A DNA stretch of 64,000 nt from Rugamonas fusca (GTDB lineage Bacteria > Pseudomonadota > Gammaproteobacteria > Burkholderiales > Burkholderiaceae_D). Location of the stretch: NCBI RefSeq assembly GCF_014042365.1, contig NZ_JACEZS010000008.1:1-64000 (forward strand), written 5' to 3'. Under the pieces are notes generated by a model. That model was not told where the DNA came from. It saw nothing but the letters and a program-made list of their open reading frames with translations, and searched no databases. Of the stretch, positions 33,506 to 42,054 are shown piece by piece (the first letter of the stretch is position 1; every line of letters begins with the position of its first letter). The position numbers and the translations under genes were made by a program.

Positions 33506-34288
33506 ATGGACCAGCAGATGAAACGTGTGATCTTCAATCAGAAAGGCGGCGTCGGTAAATCGACCATTGCGGTGAACCTGGCCGCCATCGCGGCACACCA
33601 GGGCAAGCGAACCTTGCTGATCGACATAGATCCACAGTGCAATGCCAGCCGCTACCTGCTGGGCCAGGCGGCCGACGACGTGGCGCCCACCATGGGCGCC
33701 TATTTCGAGCAGCTGCTGAGTTTTTCCATGTTCGCCAAGGCGGCCAGCCAGTACGTGCACGAAACGCCGTTCGAGAACCTGTCCGTGATGGTGGCCCATC
33801 CGGAACTGGGCGACTTGCAATCGAAGCTGGAATCGCGCCACAAAATCTACAAGCTGCGCGACACGCTCAACGAACTGAGCAAGGACTTCGATGAAATCTT
33901 CGTCGACACGCCACCGGCCTACAACTTCTTCACCCAGTCGGCCCTGATCGCGGCCGACAGCTGTCTGATCCCGTTCGACTGCGACGACTTCTCGCGCCAG
34001 GCCTTGTACACGCTGATCAACAACGTGGCCGAGATCAAGGCCGACCACAATCCGGGGCTGGAGATCGAAGGCATCGTCGTCAACCAGTTCCAGCCGCGCG
34101 CCCTGCTGCCGCAGCGCCTCGTGGACGAACTCAAGGAGGAAGGCTTGCCGGTGCTGGACAACAAGCTGTCGAGCTCGATCCGCATCCGCGAATCGCACGA
34201 CCGCAACCTGCCCATGATCCACCTGGACGCGCGCCACAAGCTGAGCCAGGAATTCCTGGCCCTGTACGAGGAATTGCAGGCGGCGTGA
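33506..34288 (+). CDS. Orphan ParA-family ATPase
   Basis: A 260-residue deviant-Walker ATPase: VIFNQKGGVGKSTIAVNLAA is the P-loop with signature Lys, LLIDIDPQCNAS the second motif and EIFVDTPPAYNF the Walker B region. The start may be at 33506 or four codons later (MKRVIFN); neither has a strong ribosome-binding site. No parB or parS-like site was seen nearby, so it is not an obvious chromosome partition pair. It follows the RelA/SpoT-like gene in the same direction. Cargo unknown. Confidence 0.85.
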   Translation: MDQQMKRVIFNQKGGVGKSTIAVNLAAIAAHQGKRTLLIDIDPQCNASRYLLGQAADDVAPTMGAYFEQLLSFSMFAKAASQYVHETPFENLSVMVAHPELGDLQSKLESRHKIYKLRDTLNELSKDFDEIFVDTPPAYNFFTQSALIAADSCLIPFDCDDFSRQALYTLINNVAEIKADHNPGLEIEGIVVNQFQPRALLPQRLVDELKEEGLPVLDNKLSSSIRIRESHDRNLPMIHLDARHKLSQEFLALYEELQAA

Positions 34289-34303
34289 CGCGCCAGGAAC
34301 GCG

Positions 34304-34540
34304 CTAGGGGCGCAGTTCCTGCAAGATGCGCGCCGCCGCGCGTTCGGCCTCCGCCTCGGCGGCGGCCCGGTCCGCCAACGTCAGTTCCACCGACACGCGC
34401 CGCTTGGGATAGATGGTATGCATGTGCATGGGGTTATTCGACGGTGCGTTGATGCACACATAGGCGCCCCACAGCTTGGTCCCCTCCAGCAATTCCCCCG
34501 TGCACTCGACTTCATAGCCATCAATGTTTTTGAAGGGCAT
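34304..34540 (-). CDS. Small protein, unknown function
   Basis: A 78-residue protein from MPFKNIDGYEVECTGELL. The start is chosen because GGGAG stands 7 bases upstream; an ATG two codons earlier is too close. It has a beta-rich N-terminal half (AYVCINAPSNNPMHMHTIYP) and an Ala/Glu-rich helical tail. No family recognised. Converges with the ParA gene. Confidence 0.6.
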   Translation of the reverse strand: MPFKNIDGYEVECTGELLEGTKLWGAYVCINAPSNNPMHMHTIYPKRRVSVELTLADRAAAEAEAERAAARILQELRP

Positions 34541-34657
34541 AGTCATTCTCCCGGAAGTGTCAGGCGCGGCCACTGGCCACGACACCGTCCATGCGCCACA
34601 GCGCCGCTCAGCGCAAGGTTTCGTTAACCACAGCATACCGCGCCGGCGGCCCGAAAG

Positions 34658-35437
34658 TCATCCGCGCGTCGGCCTGGCCATCAGCGCCGGAAACTCGGCG
34701 ATGAAGGCGTCGCGCGCCAGCACGCCGGCCGGCACTTCTTGCGGATCGGTTTTCTCTTTACGGATCAGGCGCGCGAACGTGACCGTGCGAGCGCCCTTGG
34801 CGGCCCAGCCGACATACCAGCCATAGCCGGACGCGGCGCCATATTTGCCATGGATGTCCCAGCCGTCGGGCGCTATCTCGTAGTGCGTGATGGCGGCCGT
34901 CATGTCGTAGGCGTGCTGGCTCACGCCCAACTGGCGGTTCACCAGCTTGCGCAAGAACGCCAGTTGCTCCAGCGGCGAAATGCGCAGCGACGAGCCGATC
35001 CAGGACATGGTCAAGCCATCGTTTTCCGCATCGCCCGTGACGTCGGCATTCCCGTACTGGAACTGCCTGACGTAGGCGGCGAAACGGTCCTTGCCCAGCG
35101 CCGTGGTGATCTGCTGCGAATACCAGACCACGGAATCGCGCATCCACTTGGTCGGCTCGGTCGGGTGCAACCACGACGCGCGCCAGTCGACATAGCCTTT
35201 GCGGTAGGGCAGCACGGGATGCAGTTCGTCCTGCAGGAAGCCGGCGTCATAGCCCATCAGGCTGATGGCGAGCTTGAACGTGGAGGCCGGCGTCACGCGC
35301 TCCTGGCAGGCGCCACGTTCGAGCACGACATCGCCACGCTCGACGTTCGCGATCGCGGTACAGATTTCCGCCGCGTTGGCCGCGCAGATGACAGACCAGG
35401 AACAGGCGGCCAGCGCCGCGACTTTCAGCAATCTCAT
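34658..35437 (-). CDS. Class D beta-lactamase homologue (OXA type) with altered KTG box
   Basis: A 259-residue exported protein starting MRLLKVAALAACSWSV, with a signal peptide ending near ANA. Class D landmarks are present: S52-T-F-K55, S102-V-V104, Y128-G-N130 and W146 in MSWIGSSLRISPLEQL. The third active-site box reads K198-Y-G200 instead of K-T-G. The substitution could change or abolish beta-lactam hydrolysis; a BlaR-like sensor is excluded by the lack of a membrane domain. Intrinsic chromosomal copy, no mobile element next to it. Confidence 0.85.
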   Translation of the reverse strand: MRLLKVAALAACSWSVICAANAAEICTAIANVERGDVVLERGACQERVTPASTFKLAISLMGYDAGFLQDELHPVLPYRKGYVDWRASWLHPTEPTKWMRDSVVWYSQQITTALGKDRFAAYVRQFQYGNADVTGDAENDGLTMSWIGSSLRISPLEQLAFLRKLVNRQLGVSQHAYDMTAAITHYEIAPDGWDIHGKYGAASGYGWYVGWAAKGARTVTFARLIRKEKTDPQEVPAGVLARDAFIAEFPALMARPTRG

Positions 35438-35531
35438 TGAATTCCTACTAAACAGTGTGCAGGGACCGGCCCGCGCCATGCGGCACCGCGGCGCGGGTGG
35501 CCACAGGTAAGGCTGGCCAATGCGGCCGGCC

Positions 35532-35993
35532 TCACGCCGCGCGGCGCATAGGCGTGGCGGGCCGCGCCAGCCGGAAGAACACGTCCTGGTCGTCGGCCAG
35601 TTCGCGCGTCCAGCCTTGCGTGGCATAGAAGCGCTCGGCCCGCGTGCCGGCGCCGGTGCTCAGGCGCACCTGGTCCGCGCCCAGCGCGAACAGCCAGTCA
35701 ACGGCCAGCCGCAGCAAGGCCTTGGCATAGCCCCGGCCCTCGTGTCCCGGCGCGATGAACAGGGCCCAGATGGAGCAGTCCGTTTTGTCGGCGTAGCAGA
35801 ATCCGACGACGGCCCCGTCCATTTCCACCACCCAGCCGCGGCCCAGCGCTGCCAGGTAATCGCGATACATCCGCTCCGTGATGCGGGCCGGGTTGGACAG
35901 GGCATTTTCAGTCACGCTCAGGCGTATGGCCGACATGGCGGCGATGTCGGCCGCACGGGCCTGGCGGAATAGCGGTGTGGCTGCGTCGGTCAC
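35532..35993 (-). CDS. GNAT family acetyltransferase
   Basis: A 153-residue protein if the GTG at 35993 (TDAATPLFRQARAAD) is used; a longer ATG frame adds 15 unlikely residues. GNAT features are WVVEMDGAVVGFCYAD, WALFIAPGHEGRGYAKALL (acetyl-CoA loop) and FYATQGWTREL. Substrate unknown. Adjacent to, but divergent in role from, the beta-lactamase homologue. Confidence 0.82.
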   Translation of the reverse strand: MTDAATPLFRQARAADIAAMSAIRLSVTENALSNPARITERMYRDYLAALGRGWVVEMDGAVVGFCYADKTDCSIWALFIAPGHEGRGYAKALLRLAVDWLFALGADQVRLSTGAGTRAERFYATQGWTRELADDQDVFFRLARPATPMRRAA

Positions 35994-36115
35994 GTGATCA
36001 TCTGCTCCGTTTGCGGCCGCACGCGGCCAGGGGCGCACAGGATAGCATCTTGATCAATGTTGAAAATACGCAAATTACCACATCCCGCCAAGGTGGCGCG
36101 GACCAGGGCCAGACG

Positions 36116-37054
36116 CTAGCTGGCCGACACCCCTTCCCATGCCCCATGCGGCGCCGGCAACGTGCACTGTTCCGGCGTGAGCGCGCGCAGCATGGGCGGC
36201 GCCGGCTCGCGATCGGGCGGCGCCGCCGCGTCCGGCACCGGGTCCAGTTCGCGCAGCAGTTCCAGGCAAGCGAGCGCGGCCCGGTTCTCCACGTCCTTTT
36301 CCTCGTGCCAGGCCGACACGGAGACGGCCACGATGTTGTAGCCGCGCAGCGCGCGGAACAGCGCCCCCATGTCCGCCAGGCTGGGCCCGGCCTTGACGTG
36401 GTATTTCAAGGCCGGCATCTGGGCCTCGGCATCGATCACGTCCGTGTCGAAGTGCACGTACAGCCGTTCGGCCGGCGACAGGTGGCGCAGGATAGCGCCG
36501 ATTTCGCACTGGACCAGGCCCGAGGCGGCCACCGCTTCGGCTTCGCCGGGGTCGAGGTCGCGCGCGTCCGACAGCACGATGCGCTGCTCGGGGAAGGGCG
36601 TCACGCCCACGGCCGAGCGCAGCGCGCCGATGGCGTCGCGGTTGTCGCGCCGGCGGTCGGGCCGGCCCACCAGCATGGCCAGCGGCATGCCGCCCAGGTA
36701 GCGGGTCTGGCTGGTGTTCCAGGTGTGGAAGTCACCATGGGCGTCCAGCCACAGGATGCGCTCGGGCGGGCGGCCAGCCTGCTGCAGCCCGCCCAGCATG
36801 CCCAGCGACGACACGCAGTCGCCCGAGATGCTGACTGGCATGTCGCCGGCCCGCACGATGTCGCGCACGGCCGCCGCCAGCCGGCCATAGACCTTGCCCA
36901 TGCTGCGCATCTGCTCGCCGCGGTCGGCGATGGTGGTGGCCTGGCATTCGTCCACCTGCACCACCTGCCAGTCGTGGCGGTCCAGTTCACACACGCGGGC
37001 CAGGCCGTCGCGCCGCTGGCCCATCAGGAAAGGCACGAGCAGGCGCCGCTTCAT
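36116..37054 (-). CDS. Arginase/ureohydrolase-like protein with a Cys at a metal-ligand position
   Basis: A 312-residue protein starting MKRRLLVPFLMGQRRD. Arginase-fold motifs are visible: SGDC (77-80) where the family has GGDH, then LDAHGDFHTW (D104, H106, D108 as ligands) and HFDTDVIDAE (D203, D205). The first metal ligand is therefore Cys rather than His, which separates it from true arginases and agmatinases. Its start overlaps the sulfotransferase stop by four bases (ATGA). As third gene of a methyltransferase-sulfotransferase operon, it may act on a guanidino or amidino group of a small molecule; this is inference. Confidence 0.8.
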   Translation of the reverse strand: MKRRLLVPFLMGQRRDGLARVCELDRHDWQVVQVDECQATTIADRGEQMRSMGKVYGRLAAAVRDIVRAGDMPVSISGDCVSSLGMLGGLQQAGRPPERILWLDAHGDFHTWNTSQTRYLGGMPLAMLVGRPDRRRDNRDAIGALRSAVGVTPFPEQRIVLSDARDLDPGEAEAVAASGLVQCEIGAILRHLSPAERLYVHFDTDVIDAEAQMPALKYHVKAGPSLADMGALFRALRGYNIVAVSVSAWHEEKDVENRAALACLELLRELDPVPDAAAPPDREPAPPMLRALTPEQCTLPAPHGAWEGVSAS

Positions 37055-38289
37055 AGCCAGCCCTCCGGGTCCATGCCGTAGTCCAGCGCGTCCATCATGG
37101 CCGCCACCTCGCCCTGGCGCCCCAGCGCCAGCAGCGCCTGCTCGCGCTTGCGCCAGCGCTGGCGGGCCGGCTGCTCGGTGGCCATGGTCACCGGCAGTTG
37201 CGCCTGCATGGCCATGGGCGGCAAGCCCAGGTAGCCCGTGACACGGCCCATGGCGGCCACCGGGTCGGCCAGGAAGTCCTCGAAACGCAAGCGCAGCGCC
37301 GGCACGCCCGCTTCCAGCACGGCGCGGTGCGGCGACAGCCACTGGTTCAGGCACACCTGCTCCAGCGGCGCGGCCGTGAATTGGCGCCAGTTGGGCGGCA
37401 GGTCGAACTTCCACCAGCGCCGCCCGAACGGCAGCACGTCCGTGTAGCCGACGATGCGCAAGTCCACGCCGGCCCAGCGCAGGTCGTGCGAGAAGAAGCC
37501 CACCGGCGACTGCCAGCCGTCGATCAGGCCGTTGACGGCCTGGGCGTAGCCGCGCGTGAGGTGGATGTACTTGATGTCGGCGTTGGGGAACAGCTGGCGG
37601 TACAGGCCCAGCCGGTAGACGTCGGGCGGGGTCTTGAACAGCAACACCTTGCTGGCCGCGTCATCGGCCCCGAACGGGCGCCGCTGGTGGCGCGGCATCA
37701 CGAATGGCGGCTCCTCGAGCTTGAGCGGCACGTCGAAGCCGCCGGCCGCGCCGTCGCGCGCCATGCCGTCGTAATAGGCCATGCGCCAGCCGTCGTGGCG
37801 GAACACCTTGCCCAGCACGTATTCCTGCCAGGCCCGCTCGCCGCCGCAGCGCTGGGCCGCGCTGGCCGTCACGGCCTCGTCCAGCGACTGGCCCAGCCGG
37901 CGCAGTTCGGACGGCTGGGCGAACACGGACGGAAATTGCAGCAGCAGCCGGTTGCGCCAGCGCCGCTTGATCAGGTCCAGGTCGGGCGGGCCGTTATCGG
38001 CCACGGTCAGGTCGTCGAGCACGCAATCGGCCAGGGCAGCCCGGTTGGCCAGCGTGCCGATGGCGTCGCTGTTGCTGGAATAGCCAAAGCCGTTGCCGGT
38101 CAGGGCCAGGTAGGGTTCGATTTCGCCATCGAGCGTGGCGATGCCGGGGTGGCGCGCCAGCACGCTGGTAAGCAGGCTGGAGCCGGACCGTGGGCTGGTG
38201 AGGATCACGGCCACCTGGCGCACGGCGCCGCCCAGCTCGGACGGCGCCACGGCGCGGATCGAATTGACAGCGTCGATCAGCCCGTTCAT
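37051..38289 (-). CDS. Sulfotransferase family protein
   Basis: A 412-residue protein starting MNGLIDAVNSIRAVAP. The PAPS-binding loop is VILTSPRSGSSLLTSVLARH (about residues 28-47); a later YIHLTRGYAQAVNGLI fits the 3'-phosphate-binding region (R-x-x-x-x-x-x-S type). The C-terminal part includes LRLRFEDFLADPVAAMGRV, common to bacterial Stf0/Sulfotransfer_3 proteins. Longer than the usual 250-300 residues because of inserted segments. Start and stop overlap both neighbours by four bases, so it is tightly coupled to the methyltransferase and arginase-like genes. Confidence 0.82.
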   Translation of the reverse strand: MNGLIDAVNSIRAVAPSELGGAVRQVAVILTSPRSGSSLLTSVLARHPGIATLDGEIEPYLALTGNGFGYSSNSDAIGTLANRAALADCVLDDLTVADNGPPDLDLIKRRWRNRLLLQFPSVFAQPSELRRLGQSLDEAVTASAAQRCGGERAWQEYVLGKVFRHDGWRMAYYDGMARDGAAGGFDVPLKLEEPPFVMPRHQRRPFGADDAASKVLLFKTPPDVYRLGLYRQLFPNADIKYIHLTRGYAQAVNGLIDGWQSPVGFFSHDLRWAGVDLRIVGYTDVLPFGRRWWKFDLPPNWRQFTAAPLEQVCLNQWLSPHRAVLEAGVPALRLRFEDFLADPVAAMGRVTGYLGLPPMAMQAQLPVTMATEQPARQRWRKREQALLALGRQGEVAAMMDALDYGMDPEGWL

Positions 38290-38987
38290 GCGGGCCGAAC
38301 CGGCGCGGCGCGCTGGATCAGGTACACGAAGAATTTTTTCATCTCGGCCTTGTCGGCGGCCGCGCTGTCGAGTTCGCGCACGCTGTAGCCGTTGGCTTCG
38401 GCCAGCTTGCGGGTCTGCGCGATGGCGCCGAAACTGGCCTGGGCGAAGTAGATGCGCCCGCCCGGCTTCAGGTAGCGCCCCACCTGCTCGAAGAAGCCGG
38501 TGTTGGTTTCGAAATTGGTGTCCCACTGCGAACGGGCCACCACGTCGTGGGCCGGCTTGTCGCGGAACGGCAGGTTGGCCGTGATGACGTCGAACTGCTC
38601 GTCGCCCACGTTCTGGAACAAATTCGATTCGCGCACTTCCATCACGTCCTCGAAGCCGTGCAAGGCCGCGTTGTAGGTGGCGCTGCGCAGCGCCGACGGG
38701 TTCACGTCCAGCGCCAGCACCCGGCCCGCGCCCGCGTAGCAGGCGTGCACGGCGATCACGCCCGAGCCCGTGCCCACGTCGAGCACGGCGTCGCCGGGGT
38801 CCACCTGCAGCTGGCGCACGAGCGGCTGGCTGTCCGTGAATGGCCAGAACGTGCCGGGGTAGACCATGAATTGTTTGCCCAGGTATTTGATCATGCGCCC
38901 CTCGGGCGGGATGGCCTTGAACGCCTTCTGGCGGTTCTTTTGCCAACGGTCGATCTGGGACAAGCCTGCAGCGTGTACGTGTTCCAT
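38286..38987 (-). CDS. Class I SAM-dependent methyltransferase
   Basis: A 233-residue protein. The SAM-binding glycine loop is VLDVGTGSGVIAVHA, followed by the acidic residue in VLALDVNPSAL. Motif IV is DVITANLPFRDKP; NLPF in place of NPPY points to an N- or O-methyltransferase related to PrmA/HemK-like enzymes. First gene of a three-gene operon with overlapping ATGA junctions. Substrate unknown. Confidence 0.85.
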   Translation of the reverse strand: MEHVHAAGLSQIDRWQKNRQKAFKAIPPEGRMIKYLGKQFMVYPGTFWPFTDSQPLVRQLQVDPGDAVLDVGTGSGVIAVHACYAGAGRVLALDVNPSALRSATYNAALHGFEDVMEVRESNLFQNVGDEQFDVITANLPFRDKPAHDVVARSQWDTNFETNTGFFEQVGRYLKPGGRIYFAQASFGAIAQTRKLAEANGYSVRELDSAAADKAEMKKFFVYLIQRAAPVRPA

Positions 38988-39266
38988 GTCATTCCTTCGC
39001 AGTGGGTAACTAGTGAAACAGAAGTGAGCAGCGCCGGCCCGGCCAGGTCGAGTATAGCCAAGGCGGCGCCCGCGCCGAAATGCCGATTAGTTTTAAAATA
39101 ACATGAAAACGTAGCTAAACAGCAACATACTTTTTGCAAGTGACGGCCGTTCATCCCGCCAAAGGCGCGCTTCGTCGCAGCGCGCGCCCCGGCGCCACAG
39201 GCACGCCGTACAATGGCTGGATGCCATAACAATAATGTTGTATTTGTACCCAACAAGGAGCGTTCC

Positions 39267-39917
39267 ATGTGCCGCCTGTCCCTGTCCCTGCCCCTGCTTG
39301 CCACCGTGCTGGTCCCGTTGTCGCTGCTGCCGGCACCGGCCGGCGCCGCCGACAGCGTGCGCCAGTTGGCGCCATTCATCGCCATCAACTGCAAGGGGCC
39401 GATCAGCATCACGGTCAACGTGGGCCAGCCGCAATCGGTGACCGTCAGCGGCAGCGACGACTTCGTGTCCCAGCTCAAGACCGAGGTGGTGCAGAACGAG
39501 CTGACCATCTCGCTGCCCGAGCGCCACGGCGGCCAGGCCAGCAACGGCCATCCGCACGTGGCCATCAACCTGCCCTCGCTGAGCCGGCTGAAGGTGGAAG
39601 GCGCCGGCGAGACCATCGTGAACCGGGTGGCCGGCGAACGGCTCGACGTCAGCTACCTGGGCGCCGGCCACCTGGTGGCCAACGGCAAGGTCAAGCTGCT
39701 GCGGCTGGCCGCCAAGGGCGTGGGCGAAGTCGACACCCACGCGCTGCAGGCCGAGCGGGTGGACGTCAACTTCGAGGGCGTGGGCGCCGTCAGCGTGTAT
39801 GCGCGCGACACCCTGAACGCCATCGCGCGCGGCATGGGCTCGCTGTCCTACTACGGCCACCCGCGCGTGATCAACAAGTCGGTGCAGGGCATCGGCAGCG
39901 TCAGCGCCGGCGACTGA
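39267..39917 (+). CDS. Exported GIN-domain (DUF2807) protein
   Basis: A 216-residue protein. AAGGAG lies seven bases before the ATG (MCRLSLSLPLL), so the longer frame is rejected. After a signal peptide comes a right-handed beta-helix type domain with repeated short strands (LSRLKVEGAGETIVN, LDVSYLGAGHLVA, VDVNFEGVGAVSVYA), the pattern of DUF2807/head-GIN domains. Periplasmic or surface; function not known. Confidence 0.85.
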   Translation: MCRLSLSLPLLATVLVPLSLLPAPAGAADSVRQLAPFIAINCKGPISITVNVGQPQSVTVSGSDDFVSQLKTEVVQNELTISLPERHGGQASNGHPHVAINLPSLSRLKVEGAGETIVNRVAGERLDVSYLGAGHLVANGKVKLLRLAAKGVGEVDTHALQAERVDVNFEGVGAVSVYARDTLNAIARGMGSLSYYGHPRVINKSVQGIGSVSAGD

Positions 39918-40053
39918 GGGGCGGGCGCACGCCCACCACGCGCCCACAAGCGAGGTCAACCGGGACAATTGTCATGGTGACATGCCGGGCGTTTGCCAGT
40001 ACCATCGGTAGCGAAAGTGAAGCTCCCGTCCGCATACCCTGGAGGCCGATACC

Positions 40054-42006
40054 GTGGCTGCGCCCGCCGCCCTCGCGCACTGGCGCGCGCAAATCCTCGC
40101 GCGCCTGCTGCTGATCGTGTTCGTGCTGGGGGTGGCCACCGCCATCCCCAGCGCGCTGCTGGCCGCGCGCGAAGGCATCTGGCTGATCGCCACCATCGAC
40201 GTCGGCGCCATCGTCTGGATCGGCGCCATCTGGCGCCTGCGGCGCCTGCCCTACGCCACGCGCGTGTGGCACTTCCTGGCCGTGATCTACGTGGTGGGCG
40301 TGGGCCTGCTGCTCAAGGTCGGCCCCATCAGCCAGATCTACCTGCTGGCCATACCCGTGCTGGCCGCGCTGCTGCTGGGTTTCCGGAGCGCCCTGTGCAT
40401 GCTGGCGCTGACCACGGCCACCGTGCTGGCCCTGGGCTACCGGGCCGACGCCGGCCTGCAGGTGATGGGCCTGCCCGCCTACGGCATGCTGCGCTCGTTC
40501 ATCATCGCCCTCAACTTCCTGTTCATCGCCGCCGTGCTCACGCTGTCGTGCGCCGTGCTGCTGCGCCACCTGGCCCGCTCGCTCGACGAACTGGCCGCCA
40601 GCGCGGCCTCGCTGGAACAAAGCCGCAACCACCTGGTGGCCGTCAACGATGACATCCACCGTCTCGCGTTCTACGACGTGCTCACCGGCCTGCCCAACCG
40701 GCGCCTGCTGATCGACCGCATCGACACGCTGCTGGCCGCCAGCGCCCGCGACCGCCATTACAGCGCCGTGCTGTTCATCGACCTGGACCGCTTCAAGTTC
40801 ATCAACGACGCGCGCGGCCACGGCACCGGCGACGCGCTGCTGCGGGCCGTGGCCGAACGGCTGCTGCCGCTGATGCGCAAGGCCGACACGGTGGCCCGCA
40901 TCGGCGGCGACGAATTCGTCGTCGTGCTGCCGCACCTGGCCGTCGCGCTGGAGGCGGCCACGCTGGCCGCGCGCACGGTGGCCGACAAGATCCGGGCCGC
41001 CATCGCCACCCCGTTCGAGATCGACGGCCAGCGCTACAGCTGCTCGGCCAGCATCGGCGTGACGCTGCTGCCGCAAAGCGGCCAGAACGCGCTCGACTTG
41101 CTGCGCGAGGCCGACACGGCCATGTACCGCGCCAAGGCCGACGGCCGCAACGGCGTCGCGTTCTACGAGACGGCCATGCAGACGGACGTGGAACGCCGGC
41201 TCGACATGGAACGCGACCTGGCCGCCGCGCTGGCGGCGGGCCGGCTGGAGATGCACGCCCAGCCCCAGGTGGACCGCCACGGCCGCACCGTGGGCGCGGA
41301 AATGCTGATGCGCTGGCCGCTGCCCGGCGGCGGCGCCGTGCCGCCGTCCGTGTTCATTCCCGTGGCCGAAGAGTCGGGCCTGATCCTGCAGCTGGGCCAG
41401 TGGGCGCTGGAGCAGACCTGCGCCGCCGCGCTGCGGCTGGCGCGGGCCGGCCACATGCTGACCCTGTCCGTCAACGTCAGTCCCAGCCAGTTCCGCCAGG
41501 CCGGCTTCGTCGAGCAGGTGCGCGCCACGCTGGCCGCCAGCGGCGCCCCGGCCAGCATGCTGGTGCTGGAAGTGACGGAAGGGCTGCTGGTCGAGAAGAT
41601 GGACGCCACCATCGAACGCATGCACGCGCTGGCCGCGCTGGGACTGCGCTTTTCCATCGACGATTTCGGCACCGGCTATTCCAGCCTGGCCTACCTGCGC
41701 CGCATGCCGCTGTACGAACTGAAGATCGACCGCAGCTTCGTGACGGACGCGCCGCATGACGCGGGCAGCGGCGCGCTGGTGCAGACCATCCTGGACATGG
41801 CGCGCCACCTGAAGTTGCGGGTGGTGGCCGAGGGCGTGGAGACCCAGGCCCAGGCCGACTTCCTGATCGGCCACCACTGCCATTGCATGCAGGGCTACCT
41901 GTACGGGCGCGCGGCGCCGGTGGAGGCGCTGCTGGCGCGACTGGCGGCGGGCGGCGTTCCGCCGGCGCCGGCGCCCGGCGCGCCGGCGCCCGCCGACGCG
42001 GCGTGA
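40054..42006 (+). CDS. Membrane GGDEF-EAL cyclic-di-GMP protein
   Basis: A 650-residue protein with a GTG start and TGGAGG upstream. About six transmembrane segments occupy residues 10-175. The GGDEF domain (about 205-365) has RIGGDEFVVVL, an intact active-site signature. The EAL domain (about 380-635) has GAEMLMRWPL where EAL reads EML, plus DDFGTGYSSL, KIDRSFV and VAEGVETQ, so the catalytic residues appear present. It may make or degrade c-di-GMP; which activity dominates cannot be told. Unlinked to other signalling genes here. Confidence 0.93.
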   Translation: MAAPAALAHWRAQILARLLLIVFVLGVATAIPSALLAAREGIWLIATIDVGAIVWIGAIWRLRRLPYATRVWHFLAVIYVVGVGLLLKVGPISQIYLLAIPVLAALLLGFRSALCMLALTTATVLALGYRADAGLQVMGLPAYGMLRSFIIALNFLFIAAVLTLSCAVLLRHLARSLDELAASAASLEQSRNHLVAVNDDIHRLAFYDVLTGLPNRRLLIDRIDTLLAASARDRHYSAVLFIDLDRFKFINDARGHGTGDALLRAVAERLLPLMRKADTVARIGGDEFVVVLPHLAVALEAATLAARTVADKIRAAIATPFEIDGQRYSCSASIGVTLLPQSGQNALDLLREADTAMYRAKADGRNGVAFYETAMQTDVERRLDMERDLAAALAAGRLEMHAQPQVDRHGRTVGAEMLMRWPLPGGGAVPPSVFIPVAEESGLILQLGQWALEQTCAAALRLARAGHMLTLSVNVSPSQFRQAGFVEQVRATLAASGAPASMLVLEVTEGLLVEKMDATIERMHALAALGLRFSIDDFGTGYSSLAYLRRMPLYELKIDRSFVTDAPHDAGSGALVQTILDMARHLKLRVVAEGVETQAQADFLIGHHCHCMQGYLYGRAAPVEALLARLAAGGVPPAPAPGAPAPADAA

Positions 42007-42054
42007 TGCGCCGGCCGCGGGCCGCCACTGCCCCACCCGTGCCATGGGCCGGAT

